Source: Bacteroidales bacterium (lineage in GTDB: Bacteria > Bacteroidota > Bacteroidia > Bacteroidales > Muribaculaceae). From it: a DNA stretch of 37,262 nucleotides. Below, in pieces: positions 7,898-15,320 of the stretch (positions within the stretch are counted from its first letter, which is position 1; each line of letters opens with the position of its first letter). The position numbers were made by a program, and so were the translations under genes. Under the pieces are notes generated by a model, which was given only the letters and a program-made list of their open reading frames with translations, was not told where the DNA came from and did no database searches. The DNA is taken from NCBI GenBank assembly GCA_030536615.1, contig JAUNPQ010000018.1:1-37262 (forward strand). Reading direction: 5' to 3'.

Positions 7898-8506
7898 ATG
7901 TTGAAAAGATACGCCTCACGCATATTCAGCCATTCCACCCTTCCGGGAGTCCCGCGTCAGGGATCTCTGCTTGTAGCCGAGCCATTTCTGGGTGAGAGCT
8001 ATTTCAGGCATGCGGTCATCTCGCTCATTGACAATGATTCAAAAACCGGCATCATGGGTGTTGTCATGAACCACGGCATAGAACTCAGCCTGTCAGAAAT
8101 AGTGGAAGGAGTGAAAATCGATGTGCCTGTGTTTTGCGGCGGTCCTCTTGCTCAGGACAGGGTGTTTTTCGTTCACAATCTCGGCAACACACTGATAGCC
8201 GACTCAACAGAATATGCTCCCGGCCTGTGGATAGGGGGCGATTTTGACTCGGCGCTGGATTATGTCAACAAGGGTTATCCCACTGACGGATGCATAAGGT
8301 TTTTCCTCGGATACAGCGGTTGGGACAACGGCCAGCTTGACGATGAACTCAGCCAGAATGTGTGGGCCGTTGGAGAGCCACACGCCTTGCAGTCAACCAC
8401 ATTGCTGTCTTTGAATGGTGACACCATGTGGCATCATGCCGTCAAGGCCCTTGGTCCGTACTACCGCACATGGAATCTGCATCCTCTTTCACCCATGGCC
8501 AACTGA
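7898..8506 (+). CDS. yqgE: YqgE/AlgH family protein (UPF0301)
   Basis: 202 residues. The family signature is clear: RQGSLLVAEPFLGESYFRHA, ISLIDNDSKTGIMGVVMNH, FCGGPLAQDRVFFVHN, and FLGYSGWDNGQLDDELSQNV. Members are small cytoplasmic proteins of uncertain function; the name AlgH comes from an alginate regulator in Pseudomonas, which should not be carried over to this organism. It stands alone on the plus strand, divergent from recR, and is followed by a long perfect hairpin (8523-8572). Confidence 0.95.
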   Translation: MLKRYASRIFSHSTLPGVPRQGSLLVAEPFLGESYFRHAVISLIDNDSKTGIMGVVMNHGIELSLSEIVEGVKIDVPVFCGGPLAQDRVFFVHNLGNTLIADSTEYAPGLWIGGDFDSALDYVNKGYPTDGCIRFFLGYSGWDNGQLDDELSQNVWAVGEPHALQSTTLLSLNGDTMWHHAVKALGPYYRTWNLHPLSPMAN

Positions 8507-8522
8507 GCGGGCCTCATATCAC

Positions 8523-8572
8523 ACATACAGCATGGCGGCAGGATTATAACGTCCTGCCGCCATGCTGTATGT
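8523..8572 (+). terminator. Perfect 21-bp hairpin after yqgE
   Basis: Arms 8523-8543 and 8552-8572 are exact inverted repeats of 21 bases with an 8-nt loop. It begins 17 nt after the yqgE stop. There is no clean T run after it on the plus strand, so it may work as a 3'-end stabilising structure as well as a terminator. Confidence 0.65.
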
Positions 8573-8602
8573 CATAACCGCCTTTTGACAAAGGCACAAA
8601 AA

Positions 8603-8632
8603 AAGATTGGTAGTCTCACGACCTCCAATCTT
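8603..8632 (+). ncRNA. Leader-like hairpin ahead of a 25-codon ORF
   Basis: AAGATTGG (8603-8610) pairs with CCAATCTT (8625-8632), then a 2x2 internal loop, GTC/GAC (8613-8615 and 8620-8622) and a TCAC tetraloop. Seven A residues precede the GATTGG stem, so on the minus strand the same element looks like an intrinsic terminator, although no minus-strand gene lies upstream of it. It is 25 nt before the ATG of the small ORF at 8658. The gap 8507-8940 holds this hairpin, the yqgE hairpin, the small ORF and the CotH promoter; nothing else is evident. Confidence 0.45.
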
Positions 8633-8657
8633 CCTAAAACCTTAAAAATCTAATCCT

Positions 8658-8735
8658 ATGAAAAAACTAATCAAATTCGTTTCTAACGCTTATGGCAATT
8701 CTCATATTGCCTGCGCTATTGTTGCTGTTGTATAG
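8658..8735 (+). CDS. Possible 25-residue peptide with hydrophobic tail
   Basis: ATG at 8658, TAG at 8733-8735. The peptide starts MKKLIKFVSNAYGNSHIACA and ends IVAVV: a basic start and a hydrophobic end. It follows a stable hairpin and an A/T-rich spacer typical of Bacteroidetes start regions. The MKK start and Bacteroidetes-like codon choice favour a real gene, but at this length chance cannot be excluded. It could be a leader peptide, a small membrane peptide or part of a structured RNA. It is too short for homology judgement by eye. Confidence 0.35.
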   Translation: MKKLIKFVSNAYGNSHIACAIVAVV

Positions 8736-8892
8736 ATAAGACAACTGATAAGGCCTTTTTGTTTAACCGGCTTTGTTTTTTTACGGTATATTTAACCTTT
8801 ATAAACACGTGTCAGTGTGCCACAAAACAAAATTACCATCCTAAAATGTGCCGTATCACAACCCATATGCAGGATTTTCAGATTTTTATGAT

Positions 8893-8900
8893 TATCTTTG
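8893..8900 (+). promoter_or_regulatory. -7 box for the CotH-type gene
   Basis: TATCTTTG matches TAnnTTTG and is 40 nt before the ATG at 8941. No TTTG is found at the expected -33 distance, so initiation may need an activator. Confidence 0.5.
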
Positions 8901-8940
8901 CAGCCATAATACCAAGAAACATCATTATCTATAACCAAAA

Positions 8941-10827
8941 ATGAAAAGTATACTCAAACATGTGGCCGCGGCAATGGTATGCGCGTTTGCCACAAGTGCC
9001 TCAGCGGCGGAATCAGACGCCACCTACCCGGAAATTTACCTGCGCGGCACTTTCTCGGGCTGGGATGTTCAGGAGGCATACCGGTTCACCCGCAACGGCG
9101 ACACCTACACAATTACCGTGAAAGACCTTGACGGAAATTTCAAAATTTCCGATTCAGAATGGAATTGTGAATTCGGTGCGTTAGAAGACGGCACAGCGGT
9201 CACAGGCACATCATCATTCTATGGGATGAAAAAAGGCCCTAATTTTCAGGCTCACAATCTGCATGATGTCACCATCAGGTTCACCTTGGACATGACTGCC
9301 CCCTACTCTCCCGCAATCATAACGTTCTCACAAAATGGCGAGACACCTCCGGCTGCACCCGGACAAGGAATGTCCGGGACACTCCCCGTTCTTTATATAA
9401 ATGTGTATACCGATGCAACGCATTCGGCATTCAACACTGAGATAACAGACCGAGACCTCAGCCACAAGAATTATTTTTCCGATTCGGAATACTGGCTTGA
9501 TCTGAACGGCTGCGACTGGATGGGCAAAAAAGCACAGAGCCTCGGCTCTGTAGACAGCCCCCTGCCGCTTGAGATCAAAGCCCGTGGGAACTGGACACGA
9601 CGTGGCTTCTCCAAAAAGCCGTTCAAACTCAAGCTCGGTTCCAAACAGACACTACTGGGCCTGTCCAAGAGCAAGCACTTCGCACTGCTGGCACATGCCG
9701 ATGACACATGGGGATATATGCGTAACTTCACAGGTTTCAATCTGGGACATCGCATAGGACTTCCCTGGACTCCTGACCAACAGCCGGTGGAGGTTGTCAT
9801 AAACGGCGACTACCGTGGCCTGTATTTTCTCACTGAGTCAATACGCGTTGAAAAAGACCGCGTGAACATCGCCGAGCTTGACGATCTTGCAAGTGACCCC
9901 GCACTTGCATCAGGCGGCTATCTGGTGGAACTGGACAATTATGACGAGGACAACCAGATAAAACTCGAAGAGGAAAGCTGCGTTCATGGCCATATAAATG
10001 ACATGCTGCGCATAACCATGGACACCCCCGAGGAGTACTCAGAGATCCAGACACGCTTTGTCACAGATCAGTTCTCGGCCATGAATCATTATGTAGGGAC
10101 CAATGATGACCGTCTCTGGAATTACCTTGACATTGATGACGCCGCAAGATATTATCTTGTCGAGGAAATTGTATCACATACGGAATCATATCACGGCTCC
10201 ACCTATCTTTTCCGTGACCGTGGCGAGGGGCAGAAATGGCATTTCTCACCCCTTTGGGATTTCGGCAACGCATTCTCAGGACCCACCGACGGATTTTTCT
10301 ATGACCATGATCCGTTCGGAAACACATGGATTCCGTCGCTGCGCTGCAATCCACGCTTCAACCAGACAGTAGAAAACACATGGCTCTGGTTCATGAGCAA
10401 CTGCTATGAAGGTTTTGAACAGGACATAACATCCATGAGCAACCGTCTGCAGGCGGCTGCTCGGGCAGACCGACTCCGGTGGAAAGACAAGCCCGTCCCC
10501 GACGGCGGTGCTCCAGTTGCCGACAACTCAGATATGGAAAGCCGATGCAATGCCGTGCTAAATCATCTGCGCGCCAAAGTAAACTGGCTGAAAGGCGTGT
10601 TCGGCGATTTCACCACAGGCACTTTCACAGAGCCGGCACGCGATGACACACCGGCAGCTCCATTGCCCGAATACCTGTCAGACAACGTAGATATAATCTA
10701 CCCCGGATCTGCAGACACCGCCCCACAATACTATAATCTCCAGGGCATACGCGTGAGTCATCCGGCGCCCGGCCAAGTATATATAGTTCGCCGCGGAGAG
10801 AATGTTCAGCGCGTCATGATACGATAA
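8941..10827 (+). CDS. Secreted CotH-family protein with N-terminal carbohydrate-binding-like domain and C-terminal sorting tail
   Basis: 628 residues. Signal peptide MKSILKHVAAAMVCAFATSA, cleaved near ASA-AES. Residues about 28-140 (YLRGTFSGWDVQEAYRFTRN and NFKISDSEWNCEFG) look like the beta-sandwich starch-binding modules of SusE/SusF type proteins. Residues about 145-570 are a CotH kinase-like domain: LPVLYINVYTD, then IKARGNWTRRGFSKKPFKLK, VINGDYRGLYFLTESIRVEK and WHFSPLWDFGNAFSG. CotH of spore formers phosphorylates coat proteins; in Bacteroidetes the substrate is unknown. The last 40 residues contain YYNLQGIRVSHPAPGQVYI and end in RRGENVQRVMIR, a tail shared with the GHL10-type protein at 27671-31087 and probably a surface-export signal. 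Followed by a terminator at 10848. Confidence 0.88.
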   Translation: MKSILKHVAAAMVCAFATSASAAESDATYPEIYLRGTFSGWDVQEAYRFTRNGDTYTITVKDLDGNFKISDSEWNCEFGALEDGTAVTGTSSFYGMKKGPNFQAHNLHDVTIRFTLDMTAPYSPAIITFSQNGETPPAAPGQGMSGTLPVLYINVYTDATHSAFNTEITDRDLSHKNYFSDSEYWLDLNGCDWMGKKAQSLGSVDSPLPLEIKARGNWTRRGFSKKPFKLKLGSKQTLLGLSKSKHFALLAHADDTWGYMRNFTGFNLGHRIGLPWTPDQQPVEVVINGDYRGLYFLTESIRVEKDRVNIAELDDLASDPALASGGYLVELDNYDEDNQIKLEEESCVHGHINDMLRITMDTPEEYSEIQTRFVTDQFSAMNHYVGTNDDRLWNYLDIDDAARYYLVEEIVSHTESYHGSTYLFRDRGEGQKWHFSPLWDFGNAFSGPTDGFFYDHDPFGNTWIPSLRCNPRFNQTVENTWLWFMSNCYEGFEQDITSMSNRLQAAARADRLRWKDKPVPDGGAPVADNSDMESRCNAVLNHLRAKVNWLKGVFGDFTTGTFTEPARDDTPAAPLPEYLSDNVDIIYPGSADTAPQYYNLQGIRVSHPAPGQVYIVRRGENVQRVMIR

Positions 10828-10847
10828 ACCATCTTCCCGGATATCAG

Positions 10848-10886
10848 AACAGAGGCATTGACCATATGGTCCATGCCTCTGTTTTT
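10848..10886 (+). terminator. Rho-independent terminator after the CotH-type gene
   Basis: Arms 10848-10863 and 10868-10883 pair over 16 positions with a single mismatch around an ATAT loop, and the stem runs into TTTTT. It lies 20 nt after the stop codon. Confidence 0.8.
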
Positions 10887-10933
10887 ACGCTTGCAAGGCG
10901 CTTATAGGTTATGGATGAGGATACGTTATTGTA

Positions 10934-12982
10934 TTATTGAGATGCTTGTGTCCGGTCATCGTCAGTCGGAGCAGGTAGCAATGCTACAGCCTTGTCTGTT
11001 GCCTCGGAAATTTTCCGTTGGCGGTCTGCCGGGCGGCGACGTTTCTGCCGTGGTTTCCGCTGCTCTTCCTGAACGGATGTCTCTGCGGATGCCTGCACCT
11101 CATCAGGGACAGTGTTTTTTTCAACAGCCTTATCCGCAGGCTTCGCTACAGGTTTGTCCGACGGTTTCTCCACAGGCTTTTCCAAAGGCCTTTCTTTGGG
11201 ATTGCTCTGTTTCTTATTCTGGCCTTTATTTGACGGCGATTCCTTGTCAACAGATTTCCCTTTTGTCTCAGCGTCCGGCTGTCCTTTTTTCTTAGAGCCA
11301 TTCGCTGCGGGCGTCTTCACCGTCTTTTTCTGGGGAGCAGCGGATGTCTCTGATTCCTCTTTTCCGCGCTCGGTGACTTTTCTGTTGGTTTTGTCAGCCG
11401 TAGGCGATGCCGTGTCTTTTTCCTGTTTCACGTCTATCTCAGTACCGGTGCTGTCCACGATACGGTACTGGAGATAAGCCAGCGACTCATCGGGATAAAT
11501 CTTGAATTTAGCGCCAAGTGAACGTTTCCATCGGGCAGATTCACTCATCAGCCAGCCTCTTTTCAGATAGGCATCGACAAAAGGATGCACATACACCCTG
11601 AAATTGGATATAGAAAGTTGATTTATGACATACTCTATCTTTTCACGCAATGTGTCCGTGAAAAGCAGCGATGGCTGGACGGTCCCTTTGCCAAAACATG
11701 AGGGGCATTTCTCTTCTGTCTCTATGTCCAGAACGGGCCGTACGCGTTGCCTTGTGATCTGCATCAGACCGAATTTGCTGAGCGGCAATATGTTGTGGCG
11801 TGCCCGGTCATTAGCCATGACCTCACGCATGTGGTCATAGAGTTCCTGACGGTGTTCCGCCTTGTTCATATCTATGAAATCTATGACAATTATTCCGCCC
11901 ATGTCACGCAGGCGCAACTGGCGCGCTATCTCATCGGCAGCGCGCATATTGACTTCCAATGCGTTTATTTCCTGAGTATTGGTGGCTTTGGTACGGTTGC
12001 CTGAATTGACATCTATGACGTGGAGGGCTTCTGTATGCTCAATGATTATGTATGCGCCTTGCTTGAATGAGACGGTTTTGCCGAATGATGACTTTATCTG
12101 TCTGGTCACAGAGAAATTATCAAAAATCGGCAACGGTTTCTGATAAAGTTTGACAATATCCTTGCGCTCAGGCGCTATAAGATTCACATAATCGTAGATC
12201 TGCTTATAAATCTCGGCATCATTGACATGTATCGCCTCAAACGATGGCGAAAACACATCACGAAGCATGCCTACAATGCGGCTTTCCTCCTCAAAAATCA
12301 GCGACGGACATGTGGCCTTGCGGGCCTTTGCGCATGCGTCTTCCCAGTATTTGACCAGTGTCTTGAGTTCATGATTGAGCTCGGCTACGCGCTTTCCTTC
12401 AGCTGAGGTGCGCACTATCACACCGAAGTTCTTGGGCTTAATGGACTCCAGAAGTTGGCGCAGGCGCACTTTCTCCTCCGTTGTCTTGATTTTCTGGGAG
12501 ATGGAAATTTTGTCGCAGAATGGAATCAGCACCAGATATCGGCCCGTAAAGGTGATCTCAGTGGTCAGCCTCGGCCCTTTTGACGATATCGGCTCCTTGA
12601 CAATCTGCACCATCAGTTCACGGCCCGTCTCAAGCTGTTCGGCTATGGAGCCGTGCTTGTCAATGTCAGGCAGAAGCTTCATCTTTGAAAGCTGGGGCAT
12701 CTGCTTGTTTGCAGGGTCCAGAAGCGATTTCATGAACTCGTTGTACGAGGCGAAATGCGGACCGAGATCCAGATAGTGAAGAAATGCATCTTTTTCGTAT
12801 CCTACATTCACAAACACGGCGTTCAGCCCGGGCATGAGTTTCTTGACCTTTGCCAGGTAGATGTCGCCCACAGCATAAGCTATGTTACGCGCCTCTTTCT
12901 GCAACGACATCAGACGTGTGTCCTCAAGCAGTGCTATGGACACCTCATCGGGCCGCGCATCAACAATAAGCTCGCTTTTCAT
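10934..12982 (-). CDS. rng: Ribonuclease E/G family endoribonuclease with disordered basic tail
   Basis: 682 residues. Residues 1-520 match the RNase E/G catalytic module: an N-terminal MKSELIVDARPDEVSIALLE, an S1 RNA-binding region (GDIYLAKVKKLMPGLNAVFV), the 5'-sensor and DNase I-like fold with metal-binding aspartates in HVIDVNSG (Asp 324) and GGIIVIDFIDMN (Asp 368), and the zinc-link CPSCFGKG (Cys 426 and 429). The enzyme cleaves single-stranded RNA for mRNA decay and rRNA or tRNA maturation. Residues from about 525 to the end are a low-complexity tail rich in K, E, P and S with repeats such as EKPVEKPSDKPVAKPADK and a basic RKPRQKRRRPADRQRK patch, unlike short E. coli RNase G and resembling the tail of RNase E. 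Downstream of HU and the 29-residue peptide. Confidence 0.95.
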   Translation of the reverse strand: MKSELIVDARPDEVSIALLEDTRLMSLQKEARNIAYAVGDIYLAKVKKLMPGLNAVFVNVGYEKDAFLHYLDLGPHFASYNEFMKSLLDPANKQMPQLSKMKLLPDIDKHGSIAEQLETGRELMVQIVKEPISSKGPRLTTEITFTGRYLVLIPFCDKISISQKIKTTEEKVRLRQLLESIKPKNFGVIVRTSAEGKRVAELNHELKTLVKYWEDACAKARKATCPSLIFEEESRIVGMLRDVFSPSFEAIHVNDAEIYKQIYDYVNLIAPERKDIVKLYQKPLPIFDNFSVTRQIKSSFGKTVSFKQGAYIIIEHTEALHVIDVNSGNRTKATNTQEINALEVNMRAADEIARQLRLRDMGGIIVIDFIDMNKAEHRQELYDHMREVMANDRARHNILPLSKFGLMQITRQRVRPVLDIETEEKCPSCFGKGTVQPSLLFTDTLREKIEYVINQLSISNFRVYVHPFVDAYLKRGWLMSESARWKRSLGAKFKIYPDESLAYLQYRIVDSTGTEIDVKQEKDTASPTADKTNRKVTERGKEESETSAAPQKKTVKTPAANGSKKKGQPDAETKGKSVDKESPSNKGQNKKQSNPKERPLEKPVEKPSDKPVAKPADKAVEKNTVPDEVQASAETSVQEEQRKPRQKRRRPADRQRKISEATDKAVALLPAPTDDDRTQASQ

Positions 12983-13153
12983 TGCCTGAGTGGTGTTAAG
13001 TGAATATATGTGTGATTTATTTTCAACAGCCCTTCATTTATCACAAAGAACAAACTCCAGCCGCGGACACCAAGCATTGTTTCAGCTTCCCGTGGACTGA
13101 AAGTTCGTTCTTGTATGTGTGAAGTCCGTTTCCGTCTGTGACGGAGATCCGCC

Positions 13154-13243
13154 TTACTTCTTCTTATGACGGTTCTTTCTCAGACGTTTTTTGCGCTTGT
13201 GCGTGGCCATCTTGTGGCCTTTTCTTTTCTTTCCGCTGGGCAT
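13154..13243 (-). CDS. AURKAIP1/COX24 domain-containing small ribosomal peptide
   Basis: 29 residues read from the ATG at 13243 to TAA at 13156-13154: MPSGKKRKGHKMATHKRKKR then LRKNRHKKK. The composition is almost half lysine and arginine. The KMATHKRKKRLRKNRHK core is that of the AURKAIP1/COX24 domain (mitochondrial mS38), found as a free short peptide in Bacteroidetes and thought to be part of the small ribosomal subunit. It lies between HU and rng on the same strand, an order I recall as frequent in Bacteroidales. No separate promoter is seen; it is 28 nt after the HU stop. Confidence 0.85.
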   Translation of the reverse strand: MPSGKKRKGHKMATHKRKKRLRKNRHKKK

Positions 13244-13271
13244 TGTTTAAGAAATTAATGGTTTATAGATA

Positions 13272-13544
13272 TTATTTTACTTCCTGCATGAACACTTTGG
13301 AGGGCTTGAAAGCGGGGATTTTGTGTTCAGGAATGATTATGGTTGTGTTTTTGGAGATGTTGCGGGCGGTCTTCTCGGAACGAGTCTTTACTATGAAGCT
13401 GCCAAATCCGCGCAGATATACATTCTCTCCATGAGCCAGTGAGTCCTTAACTGTCTCCATGAATTTCTCAATGGTTTCAAGTACGGCTGCTTTCTCGATG
13501 CCGGTGGTTTTTGAAATCTCGTTTACGATTTCGGCTTTTGTCAT
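13272..13544 (-). CDS. HU/IHF family DNA-binding protein
   Basis: 90 residues, the usual HU length. The N-terminal helices MTKAEIVNEISKTTGIEKAA and VLETIEKFMETVKDSLAHGE are followed by VYLRGFGSFIVKTRSEKTAR, the beta-saddle, with the DNA-intercalating arm around NTTIIIPEHKIPAFKPSK. In the arm, the proline tip is P71 or its neighbour (IIIPEHKIPAF). It bends DNA as a dimer and organises the nucleoid. It begins the set with the 29-residue peptide and RNase G. Confidence 0.95.
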   Translation of the reverse strand: MTKAEIVNEISKTTGIEKAAVLETIEKFMETVKDSLAHGENVYLRGFGSFIVKTRSEKTARNISKNTTIIIPEHKIPAFKPSKVFMQEVK

Positions 13545-13638
13545 TGCTGTAAATTATTTAAAATGTTTATATAAATAACGATATCAGGCATTTAGCTTAA
13601 ACGGAAGCATTCCCCGCCAATTAAATGCGAGTGCAAAT

Positions 13639-13669
13639 ATCGCAATTTTTTTTTAAACGGCTACAATTT
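13639..13669 (-). promoter_or_regulatory. Probable promoter of the HU gene
   Basis: On the minus strand a -7-like GATATTTG (about 13646-13639) lies 21 nt downstream of TTGT, close to the consensus with one mismatch in each box. It is about 95 nt upstream of the HU start codon. Confidence 0.4.
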
Positions 13670-13706
13670 TCCGGTTTTTTTCTGTTGATTTTTTGATATT
13701 TAGCAT

Positions 13707-13734
13707 AAAAAAGAGCCCGCAAAGGCTCTTTTTT
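13707..13734 (-). terminator. Bidirectional terminator after the DUF308-like gene
   Basis: AAAAAAGAGCC (13707-13717) and GGCTCTTTTTT (13724-13734) are exact inverted repeats around a 6-nt loop. With A and T runs on both sides it can stop transcription in either direction. It lies 52 nt after the stop of the minus-strand gene ending at 13786. Confidence 0.85.
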
Positions 13735-13785
13735 ATATCTCAACCACGGAATCCGGTTTAAGAGGCTGTTTAAAAACGGTAGAAT

Positions 13786-14412
13786 TCATTCGAGGCCGCG
13801 CTGCTCGACTGAGTCAGTCTTGACGGATGCTGCCGCTGACAGTTTTTTATTCTGTGCGGCGAGGTTTTTGGCATCACGCCGTGAGGTCAATCCGATGACA
13901 GCCATTCCCAGTCCGAACACCATCAGAGAGACGCCCGTATATATCATTATAAGATAGTCCTGGTCAGGAGATGTCTGACAATAGACCAACACAGCGCCTG
14001 CAAGCACCAGCACCGGAAAAGCGAACAGCCACGGATAAGGCGTTGCAGGCCGTATGCCGTAACACAACAGATAGAAGAGCATCACAGCTCCGAAGAGAAC
14101 CAGTATGCCGAACACCACAGGAATGAATTTCACAAATTCATCGGCCATGATGAGCATGCATACGCCAAAAGCGACGGCGGCGGCGCTCGCAATCATATTC
14201 AAGGCAAAGGGCATTGCCTTTGCACGGCGCTTACCGTCAGCATCCTTGACAAACATTGTCATCATACCATTGAGTATGCCGGCCACAACAAAAAGAAGTC
14301 CGCCGGAAACAACCACGCCGCTGCTGGTGATGGCTTTATTGCATATCACAAGTATAACTCCGGCAAGGACAGACAAAAGGCCGATAATAATAGAGGTTGA
14401 TACTTTAAACAT
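13786..14412 (-). CDS. HdeD/DUF308-like membrane protein
   Basis: 208 residues with about six hydrophobic helices: SIIIGLLSVLAGVILVICN, SGVVVSGGLLFVVAGILNGM, FALNMIASAAAVAFGVCMLI, FIPVVFGILVLFGAVMLFYL, WLFAFPVLVLAGAVLVYC and LIMIYTGVSLMVFGLGMAVI. The repeated GxxxxxxGxxL pairs recall the DUF308 repeat of HdeD-like proteins. The C-terminal 40 residues are polar (SRRDAKNLAAQNKKLSAAAS). HdeD helps acid resistance in enterics, but no role can be claimed here. It has its own promoter and terminator, so it is monocistronic. Confidence 0.65.
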   Translation of the reverse strand: MFKVSTSIIIGLLSVLAGVILVICNKAITSSGVVVSGGLLFVVAGILNGMMTMFVKDADGKRRAKAMPFALNMIASAAAVAFGVCMLIMADEFVKFIPVVFGILVLFGAVMLFYLLCYGIRPATPYPWLFAFPVLVLAGAVLVYCQTSPDQDYLIMIYTGVSLMVFGLGMAVIGLTSRRDAKNLAAQNKKLSAAASVKTDSVEQRGLE

Positions 14413-14458
14413 TTCAGTGTCTTTTTATCAGTTATGCGATGTGTTGAATTCTCAGGCA

Positions 14459-14489
14459 CAAATTTACAAATTAACTTACAACCGGCAAT
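14459..14489 (-). promoter_or_regulatory. Bacteroidetes promoter of the DUF308-like gene
   Basis: On the minus strand ATTG (14489-14486), a 19-nt spacer and TAAATTTG (14466-14459) match the consensus with one mismatch in the -33 box. The ATG is 47 nt downstream. Confidence 0.6.
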
Positions 14490-14558
14490 AAAAGAATGAC
14501 GCCGCACAGACATATATGAATCTCTCTGTCAATTTTCAACAAAATCACCGTGCGTAAT

Positions 14559-14590
14559 GTTGCGGCATTGCTGCTTTTTGGGTAAATTTG
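14559..14590 (+). promoter_or_regulatory. Bacteroidetes promoter of the hexapeptide acetyltransferase
   Basis: GTTG (14559-14562), a 20-nt spacer and TAAATTTG (14583-14590) match the consensus with one mismatch. This promoter covers the in-frame TTG at 14588, which therefore cannot be the translation start; the ATG at 14642 is used instead. Confidence 0.65.
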
Positions 14591-14641
14591 CATCATATAT
14601 TTTTCTTCAGACTCAAACCGCAACCCTATCCCCTACAGCGC

Positions 14642-15235
14642 ATGACAAATCCGCTTGAACGTTTTCACGATGATGTGAGATTTCACGACGAATGGCACAA
14701 GATGGTCACCGGGCAAACCTACGACGCGTCATATCCCCCATTCCTGACATTGCTCTCAGAAACCCGAAAGGCCATCAGACGTTTCAACAACCTTGACCCT
14801 GAAGATACAGCGGCCATGCAGGAGGCTCTGCAGTCCATCCTCGGAAAAGCCGGAAGCGATATCCAGATAAACCAGCCGTTCAGATGTGACTATGGCTGCA
14901 ACATCAGCATAGGCAACGGTTTCTTCGCCAACTTCAACCTGACCATCCTTGACGAGGCTCCGGTGAGCATAGGCGACAAAGTATTTATAGGTCCCAATGT
15001 AAGCATATTCACCGCCTGCCATTCCGTGATACCTGAACAGCGCCGCGACCGCAGCGAATGGGCCGAACCTGTGACCATCGGCAACGATGTCTGGATTGGA
15101 GGCTGCGCTGTGATACTTCCAGGCGTCACAATCGGCGATGGGGTGACGATAGGCGCCGGATCAGTAGTCACAAAAAACATTCCGCCGCGAGTTGTTGTCG
15201 CCGGAAATCCCTGCCGAGTAATTAAAAAAGTATAA
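14642..15235 (+). CDS. Sugar O-acetyltransferase of the maltose/galactoside (LbH) family
   Basis: 197 residues from the ATG at 14642 (MTNPLERFHDDVRFHDEWHK); an in-frame TTG at 14588 lies in the promoter and is rejected. The N-terminal helical cap precedes a left-handed parallel beta-helix of hexapeptide repeats: NISIGNGFFANFNLTILDEA, then SIGDKVFIGPNVSIFTACH, and VTIGNDVWIGGCAVILPGVT, then IGDGVTIGAGSVVTKNIPP. The histidine in TACHSV (about residue 125) is the likely catalytic base, as in galactoside acetyltransferase. It transfers acetyl from acetyl-CoA to a sugar hydroxyl. It is followed by an SGNH hydrolase 85 nt downstream; the two might add and remove acetyl groups, but that is inference. 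Confidence 0.9.
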   Translation: MTNPLERFHDDVRFHDEWHKMVTGQTYDASYPPFLTLLSETRKAIRRFNNLDPEDTAAMQEALQSILGKAGSDIQINQPFRCDYGCNISIGNGFFANFNLTILDEAPVSIGDKVFIGPNVSIFTACHSVIPEQRRDRSEWAEPVTIGNDVWIGGCAVILPGVTIGDGVTIGAGSVVTKNIPPRVVVAGNPCRVIKKV

Positions 15236-15320
15236 CCACATACAATGATCGTTCCGACATAAGAGACATAAAGGTACAGAAATTCAAACCAATACATCAA
15301 TATATAAAACCTGACAAATC

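Noticed and set aside
11018..11477. Plus-strand open frames opposite the RNase E/G tail
   Set aside because: They are antisense to the lysine/proline-rich tail; the low-complexity codons leave the other strand free of stops, and no start or promoter is present.
14588..14641. TTG start for the hexapeptide acetyltransferase
   Set aside because: The TTG is within the -7 box of its own promoter, so it is not in the transcript.
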